From contig JAGAAL010000037.1 in NCBI GenBank assembly GCA_017615245.1, positions 1 through 64,000 on the forward strand: a stretch of DNA of 64,000 nucleotides, read 5' to 3'. This document shows positions 59,515-64,000 of the stretch, piece by piece. The notes beneath the pieces were generated by a model. That model searched no databases. It was not told where the DNA came from and saw only the letters and a list, made by a program, of their open reading frames with translations. Both the position numbers and the translations under genes were made by a program. Source of the DNA: Bacteroidaceae bacterium (GTDB lineage Bacteria; Bacteroidota; Bacteroidia; Bacteroidales; Bacteroidaceae). Within the stretch, counting starts at the first letter, position 1. Each line of letters starts with the position of its first letter.

Positions 59515-59650
59515 ATTTGGGTTGCATTTTTCGTTTGCGGGTGCAAAGGTACGAATTATTTCACAATACACAATGCATAATTCCTATTTTTTTTCTAAAA
59601 AGGAGGAAAAAGTGTGTTTCTTTGCGCGTTTTGGCCAAAAAGGAGCAGGG

Positions 59651-60427
59651 TTATACACCAAAAAAGTGATGTAAGGCTTTTTCTACTCCCCCCTCGTCAA
59701 CATCGTCTGTTACGTAGTCTGCAGCGGCCTTTACTACATCGCGTGCATTCCCCATCGCCACGCCGCAACCTACATGACGTAACATCGTCATATCGTTTCC
59801 TCCATCACCAAATGCCATTGTTTCGTCGATTGAAATACCATAATGTCTGATGATGGCATCGATGCCGATAGCCTTATTGTTTCCTTGGCAGATAATATCT
59901 GCAAAGAAAGGATGCCAGCGTTGTTCTGAGCAGCCTCTGAGCACCTCGCTCATGATACGTGGGTCGTCACAATCTTTGAAGAAAGCAATTATCTGCATCA
60001 CATCCATATCGAGACATTGTTCGATGGGCGCAATGGGCGGACATTTGAGGTTGAGAATACTAAGCACCTCTAACGCTTCGGGCGACGTCATCGTAATGAA
60101 AATATCATCGTTGGCAGCAAAAGCCAAAGGGAAGGGGCGCTCATGGTAATAGCCGACCAGTCGCTCCAAGTCATCGCGCCGTATAGGCTGATGACGAATA
60201 ACTGTTCCATCAGCAGTCTGACAACTGGCCCCATTGACAGTCATGATACCATCGTACTCCAACGCACCCAGATTATCCACAAAGGGAAGAGGACGCCCTG
60301 TGGCAATAAACACCTTCACGCCTTGCTGACGCACGGCGTGAATAGCATTAAGAGTACTATCGGGTATTTGGTGACTTCGAAACGAGACCAACGTACCGTC
60401 TATGTCAAAGAAGATAGCTTTGATCAT
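59651..60427 (-). CDS. Cof-type HAD-IIB hydrolase
   Basis: 258 residues. HAD motif I FFDIDGTLVSF (about 6-16), motif II ATGRP (about 42), a Cof-type cap domain in the middle, motif III Lys in GNNKAIGIDAI and motif IV FGDGGNDMTML (about 212-222). It removes phosphate from sugar phosphates or related metabolites; the substrate is not evident. It starts 1 bp after the thrC stop and ends the thr operon. Confidence 0.9.
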   Translation of the reverse strand: MIKAIFFDIDGTLVSFRSHQIPDSTLNAIHAVRQQGVKVFIATGRPLPFVDNLGALEYDGIMTVNGASCQTADGTVIRHQPIRRDDLERLVGYYHERPFPLAFAANDDIFITMTSPEALEVLSILNLKCPPIAPIEQCLDMDVMQIIAFFKDCDDPRIMSEVLRGCSEQRWHPFFADIICQGNNKAIGIDAIIRHYGISIDETMAFGDGGNDMTMLRHVGCGVAMGNARDVVKAAADYVTDDVDEGGVEKALHHFFGV

Positions 60428-60428
60428 C

Positions 60429-61766
60429 TCAGGGTTGCTGCATCAAATATGCTTTGAAGTCATCGAATGCTTTAGTCATCGGCACACTCTGCTTCGTTCC
60501 CTTCATAAATGCCTGCAACTTAGCAGGGATTTCGATATCTGTTCCAAGGATATTGTCAACTGTAGTCTTGAACTTCGCTGGATGGGCTGTCTCAAGAAAA
60601 ACGCCCATTTCATCGCCACGAAGTCCTTCTGCAAGCGCACGATAGCCACATGCTCCATGGGGGTCGCACACATAGCCTGTCTGCTGATAGACCTCACGCA
60701 TCGTATCGGCAATCTGAGCATCAGAATAGGTAGCACCACTGATATCCTGACAAATAGCCTCGTAATCCTTATTGTATAAATCATACACACGCGCGAAGTT
60801 ACTTGGCGCTCCAACATCCATCGCATTGGCAATAGTCTGAATAGACGGACGAGGGTTGTATTCGCCTGTCTGCAGGTACTCGTAGAACACACTATTGGCA
60901 TTATTAGCAGCTATGAATCGCTTAATTGGCAATCCCATTCGCTTGGCAAACAATCCAGCACAGATATTTCCAAAATTGCCTGATGGCACACACACAACAA
61001 GGTTCTCAATGTTTAAATTGTTACATTTTTGCATTTTTACATTTTGCTTCATGCGTGCATACGCATTGAAGTAATAGAATGCCTGAGGGAGGAATCGTGC
61101 TACGTTGATACTGTTAGCTGAAGTTAGTTTCATATGTTTATTCAGTTCCTCATCCATGAACGCACTCTTCACCAATGCCTGACAGTCATCGAACACACCA
61201 TCCACCTCAATAGCAGTGATGTTTTTACCTAATGTGGTAAACTGACACTCCTGAATGGGCGAAACCTTACCTTTCGGATAAAGCACGTAGACATGAATAC
61301 CTTCTACGCCAAGGAAACCATTCGCCACAGCACTACCTGTATCGCCAGACGTGGCGACAAGGACGTTTATTGGATTACTCTGGTTTTTCAGAGTACTCTG
61401 AGTGAAATATCTCAGCAACCTTGCCATGAAGCGGGCGCCAACATCTTTGAATGCCAATGTAGGACCATGGAAGAGTTCGAGCGAATAGATATTGTCCGTT
61501 ACCTTTACGACCGGGCAATCAAACGACAATGTATCGTAAACAATATCCTGCAATGCATCGCCATCAACATCCTCGCCAAAGAAGGCGCTGGCTACGTTAT
61601 AGGCTATCTCCTGAAAAGTGAGGTTGTGAATCTCATCATAAAACACCTTTGGTAACGTCTTGATAGTCTGAGGCATATACAGGCCTTTATCTTCAGCCAA
61701 TCCTTTTACAACCGCTTTCCTTAAATCTGCTACGGGTGCCTGATTATTCGTACTATAGTACTTCAT
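60429..61766 (-). CDS. thrC: Threonine synthase
   Basis: 445 residues. Converts O-phospho-homoserine to threonine with PLP. The PLP-lysine loop is HGPTLAFKDVGARFMARLL (about 104-122) and the phosphate-binding VATSGDTGSAVANGF follows. Oddities: NVKMQKCNNLNIEN near 250 (61012-61047) and the STLKNQSNPI segment (61376-61405) are not in the family core and look repeat-derived. It is third in thrA, apgM-like, thrC, HAD. Confidence 0.93.
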   Translation of the reverse strand: MKYYSTNNQAPVADLRKAVVKGLAEDKGLYMPQTIKTLPKVFYDEIHNLTFQEIAYNVASAFFGEDVDGDALQDIVYDTLSFDCPVVKVTDNIYSLELFHGPTLAFKDVGARFMARLLRYFTQSTLKNQSNPINVLVATSGDTGSAVANGFLGVEGIHVYVLYPKGKVSPIQECQFTTLGKNITAIEVDGVFDDCQALVKSAFMDEELNKHMKLTSANSINVARFLPQAFYYFNAYARMKQNVKMQKCNNLNIENLVVCVPSGNFGNICAGLFAKRMGLPIKRFIAANNANSVFYEYLQTGEYNPRPSIQTIANAMDVGAPSNFARVYDLYNKDYEAICQDISGATYSDAQIADTMREVYQQTGYVCDPHGACGYRALAEGLRGDEMGVFLETAHPAKFKTTVDNILGTDIEIPAKLQAFMKGTKQSVPMTKAFDDFKAYLMQQP

Positions 61767-61847
61767 GCTTGCGCAATTTAAAAATTAAACAATTTAATAA
61801 TGTAACAATTATAATTTTTACATTTTATCATTTTTACATTCTTATTT
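61767..61847. repeat. A/T-rich TTTACATTTTT repeat in the apgM-thrC gap
   Basis: AATTTAAAAATTAAACAATT and TTTTTACATTTTATCATTTTTAC-like sequence fills the 81-bp gap. It resembles the in-frame insertion in thrC at 61012-61047. No promoter with clear consensus is seen. Confidence 0.55.
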
Positions 61848-63152
61848 TTAAAGCCTCATGAATTCCTGCATGAATTCGTGAAGCTTCAGAAGTCCGTAGG
61901 AACCAGAGACGCATGATACTTCATCGTATTGTTGCACTTCATCAGGCTTAATACCTCTATACCATATCAAAAACGGTACAGGCTGACCTACATGAATACG
62001 CATCTCTACTGGTGTAAGATGATCGGGCAACACAGCAATACATACCGATTCCTCCCAAGTCGATACCTCATTATATATAGGAGCAATGAGTCTCTGATCT
62101 AAATATTCGATAGTCTTTAGTTTCAATTCGAGGTCACCATCATGTCCGGCCTCATCACTGGCTTCCACATGCACAAATACAAAATCGTCACGCTTCAAGG
62201 CCTCGATGGCAGCCTGCGCCTTACCTTCATAGTTGGTATCTGCGAGACCTGTGGCACCAGGCACTTTGACAATACGCAGACCGGCATACTTGCCGATGCC
62301 TTGAATGAGGTCCACAGCCGAAATAACAGCACCACTCTTAATCTCTGGATATTGTTGCATCAGCGTTTGCATCGAAGGACGGTAACCACCACTCCAAGGC
62401 CAGATGCTATTAGCTTGACGCTCGCCCTTCGCAGCCTTCTCGAGGTTATAAGGGTGCTTAGCCAAAAGCTCCTGCGATTTCAGAATAAGTTCGTTAATAA
62501 GATCGGCAGTTTGTTTAGAGGTGAGAGGTGAGAGATGAGAGGTGAGAGATTTGTCTGCAGCCGAGTATTCTCTTGCCTCGTGCGCCTTACCTTTTACCTC
62601 TTCTTTCACCAGCAAGGGGCGCCACTCTTTATTAGGATGATCGTGGGGTGGAGCACAAGTAATGTGCTTGTTGCCACCCTTGATGACCAGCAGGTGGCGA
62701 TATTGAATGCCACAGATGAACTTGACACGCTCACAACCCTCACGTTCGTTGATAGGTTTGGCAAGGTTCTCGTTGAGATAATCAATCAGCACGCGGGCAT
62801 CCTCCGTCTCTAGATTACCACCATTGTGCGTGATAATCTTGCCGTCCTCTAACGTGATGATATTGCAACGAATAGCGAAATCATCGTCAGCCATCTCGTA
62901 GCCGATACTGGCAGCCTCCAAAGGGCCACGCCCTTCATAGACCTTGTTCAGGTCGTAGCCGAGAATGGCTGTGTTGGCAACCTCAGAGCCAGGAGGGAAA
63001 CCTTCAGGTACGGTAATCAGTCGTCCACAACGTCCTTCTCGTGCCAACTGGTCCATCATGGGCTTATGGGCATATTGCAGCAAGGTCTTCCCACCGAGTC
63101 GCTCGACTGGCAGGTCAGCCATTCCGTCGCCAAGAATGATAATGTGTTTCAT
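61848..63152 (-). CDS. Cofactor-independent phosphoglycerate mutase-like protein (candidate homoserine kinase)
   Basis: 434 residues. An alkaline-phosphatase-fold enzyme of the archaeal ApgM type, with metal/active-site sequence ILGDGMADLPVERLGG at 5-20, PGSEVANTAILGYD, and HVEASDEAGHDGD and DHLTPV near 330-380. In Bacteroidetes such a gene sits in the threonine operon and is proposed to act as homoserine kinase, since no thrB is seen between thrA and thrC here. Oddity: a 62514-62551 repeat (GAGAGGTGAGAGATGAG) encodes KSLTSHLSPLTSKQT inside an otherwise conserved loop, so the protein is about 30 residues longer than usual. Confidence 0.85.
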   Translation of the reverse strand: MKHIIILGDGMADLPVERLGGKTLLQYAHKPMMDQLAREGRCGRLITVPEGFPPGSEVANTAILGYDLNKVYEGRGPLEAASIGYEMADDDFAIRCNIITLEDGKIITHNGGNLETEDARVLIDYLNENLAKPINEREGCERVKFICGIQYRHLLVIKGGNKHITCAPPHDHPNKEWRPLLVKEEVKGKAHEAREYSAADKSLTSHLSPLTSKQTADLINELILKSQELLAKHPYNLEKAAKGERQANSIWPWSGGYRPSMQTLMQQYPEIKSGAVISAVDLIQGIGKYAGLRIVKVPGATGLADTNYEGKAQAAIEALKRDDFVFVHVEASDEAGHDGDLELKLKTIEYLDQRLIAPIYNEVSTWEESVCIAVLPDHLTPVEMRIHVGQPVPFLIWYRGIKPDEVQQYDEVSCVSGSYGLLKLHEFMQEFMRL

Positions 63153-63165
63153 AAAACGGTTTCAA

Positions 63166-63204
63166 TAGCCCTTCCCTTTTGGGAGGGATTGGAGGTAGGC
63201 TTTA
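63166..63204. repeat. Dispersed hairpin element between thrA and apgM
   Basis: On the minus strand AAAGCCTACCTCCAATCCCT is followed by CCCAAAAGGG. It shares the AAGCC/CTCCCC-AAAA-GGGG pattern with 2608-2645 and 11503-11534. It fills most of the 49-bp gap. Confidence 0.5.
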
Positions 63205-64000
63205 TATATTAGCGATTGACATGATGTTTGCAAATACACCTGCAGCTGTTACAGCAGCACCAGCACCATAGCCTTGAATCAGCATTGGATACTCCTTGTA
63301 ACGCTCAGTAGTGAGCAGTACGATGTTGTTAGAGCCTTCCAGTCCATAGAAAGGATGGCCGTAAGGAACTTCCTTTAAAGCCACATTCGTCTTGCCGTTC
63401 TCCATCGTAGCCACAAAGCGCCAACGCTTGTTCTCTGCCTCCAGCTTCTGGCGACGAGCCTCGAAATCGGCATCAAGTTCTGGCAAACGCTTCCAGAAAT
63501 CGTCAAGTGAACCTTCGAAGTAGTCGTTAGGCACAAAGAGATGCTTCTCAACATCGTCCTGTTCTACCCGATAGCCAGCTTCACGAGTCAGGATAACCAA
63601 CTTACGGATAACATCCGTACCACTCAGGTCGATACGTGGGTCTGGCTCTGAATAACGCTGTTCCTTAGCTCTGCGAACTGTCTCAGAGAAAGGTACATCA
63701 GCAGCGATTTCGTTGAAGATAAAGTTCAGTGTACCACTTAAGATGGCCTCAATCTTCAGAATTTTATCACCAGAATTACACAGGTCATTGATGGTACCGA
63801 TAATTGGCAGACCAGCACCCACATTGGTCTCGTAGCGGAACCATACACCTTTGTCGCGAGCTGTCTGCTTCAGTTTCAAATAACTCTCGTAGTCGCTCGA
63901 TGCGGCAATCTTATTGGCTGCTACAACCGATATATTATGCTCTAAGAATGTCTGATAAAGCATCGCAATCTGACGGCTAGCCGTACAATCCACAAATACG
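63202..64000 (-). CDS. thrA: Bifunctional aspartokinase/homoserine dehydrogenase, C-terminal part
   Basis: The window ends inside the gene; 266 codons of the 3' end are visible and the frame stays open to the edge. It shows the homoserine dehydrogenase catalytic domain: VVAANKIAAS, GAGLPIIGTINDLCNSGDKI, EAILSGTLNFIFNE (catalytic Glu/Lys/Asp region) and EPDPRIDLSGTDVIRKLVILTREAG. It reduces aspartate semialdehyde to homoserine. The apparent internal GTG start at 63993 is an artefact of the edge. Aspartokinase part is beyond the window. Confidence 0.93.
   Translation of the reverse strand, partial: VFVDCTASRQIAMLYQTFLEHNISVVAANKIAASSDYESYLKLKQTARDKGVWFRYETNVGAGLPIIGTINDLCNSGDKILKIEAILSGTLNFIFNEIAADVPFSETVRRAKEQRYSEPDPRIDLSGTDVIRKLVILTREAGYRVEQDDVEKHLFVPNDYFEGSLDDFWKRLPELDADFEARRQKLEAENKRWRFVATMENGKTNVALKEVPYGHPFYGLEGSNNIVLLTTERYKEYPMLIQGYGAGAAVTAAGVFANIMSIANI

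Overview
The window looks like a chromosomal segment of a member of the Bacteroidales, most likely Prevotella or a close relative. This rests on Bacteroidetes-type promoters (TTTG, about 18 bp, TAnnTTTG), Bacteroidetes-specific families (GldH, RicT/PSP1 next to gldH, NigD-like lipoprotein, DUF2723, DUF4254, DUF6261, GH127), the purH-mreBCD-mrdA-rodA order, a phosphoglycerate-mutase-like gene in the threonine operon, and two secreted proteins with near-identical AGQ/NGKK C-terminal tails of the kind common in Prevotella. No phage, transposase, plasmid or rRNA genes were seen. There are two tRNAs: Arg-CCU and Phe-GAA.

Layout. 0.3-2.3 kb: two paralogous secreted proteins (- strand). 2.7-12.6 kb: a long + strand envelope and housekeeping run (PASTA protein, RluD-type pseudouridine synthase, Ddl, acyltransferase, NigD-like lipoprotein, giant DUF2723 membrane protein, polysaccharide deacetylase, QueG). 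12.6-14.7 kb: ECF sigma locus C. 14.9-18.6 kb: DUF4254, heptosyltransferase, LpxL-type acyltransferase and a split chromate transporter. 18.7-21.9 kb: tRNA-Arg, an unknown membrane protein, a PH-domain protein and PBP4/DacB. 21.9-26.4 kb: thioesterase, lipoprotein, 936-residue exported protein, thymidine kinase. 26.8-30.4 kb: ECF locus A. 30.6-38.2 kb: GH127, then polA, kduD, a four-helix-bundle gene and kduI. 38.3-42.7 kb: ECF locus B. 43.3-50.6 kb (+): RecN, an inactive-protease/TPR protein, serine acetyltransferase, THUMP methyltransferase, RicT, GldH. 50.8-52.1 kb: a DUF6261 gene with a palindromic repeat array in front of it. 52.1-58.6 kb (-): rodA, mrdA, mreD, mreC, mreB, purH(N). 58.7-59.5 kb: TonB-like protein and tRNA-Phe. 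59.6-64 kb (-): HAD phosphatase, thrC, apgM-like gene and the truncated end of thrA.

The most unusual items are these. (1) The 356 bp between the DUF6261 start and the rodA stop carry six palindromes of the form TTACAYGRTGTAA at a strict 42-43 bp period, with GC-rich, partly palindromic spacers. (2) ECF loci A and B encode two families of secreted proteins, called P and Q here: three P paralogs shared between the two loci and two Q paralogs in locus B. Each follows its own sigma factor and single-pass membrane protein, which suggests a duplicated envelope-sensing cassette. (3) A 43-bp minisatellite fills the cysE-methyltransferase gap, and an 11-bp tandem repeat lies in front of recN. Similar repeat sequence appears to have become coding DNA inside queG, thrC and the apgM-like gene.

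Everything was read by eye. Family names come from recognised motifs, not searches; promoters and terminators are pattern calls; comparisons among P/Q proteins are visual alignments.
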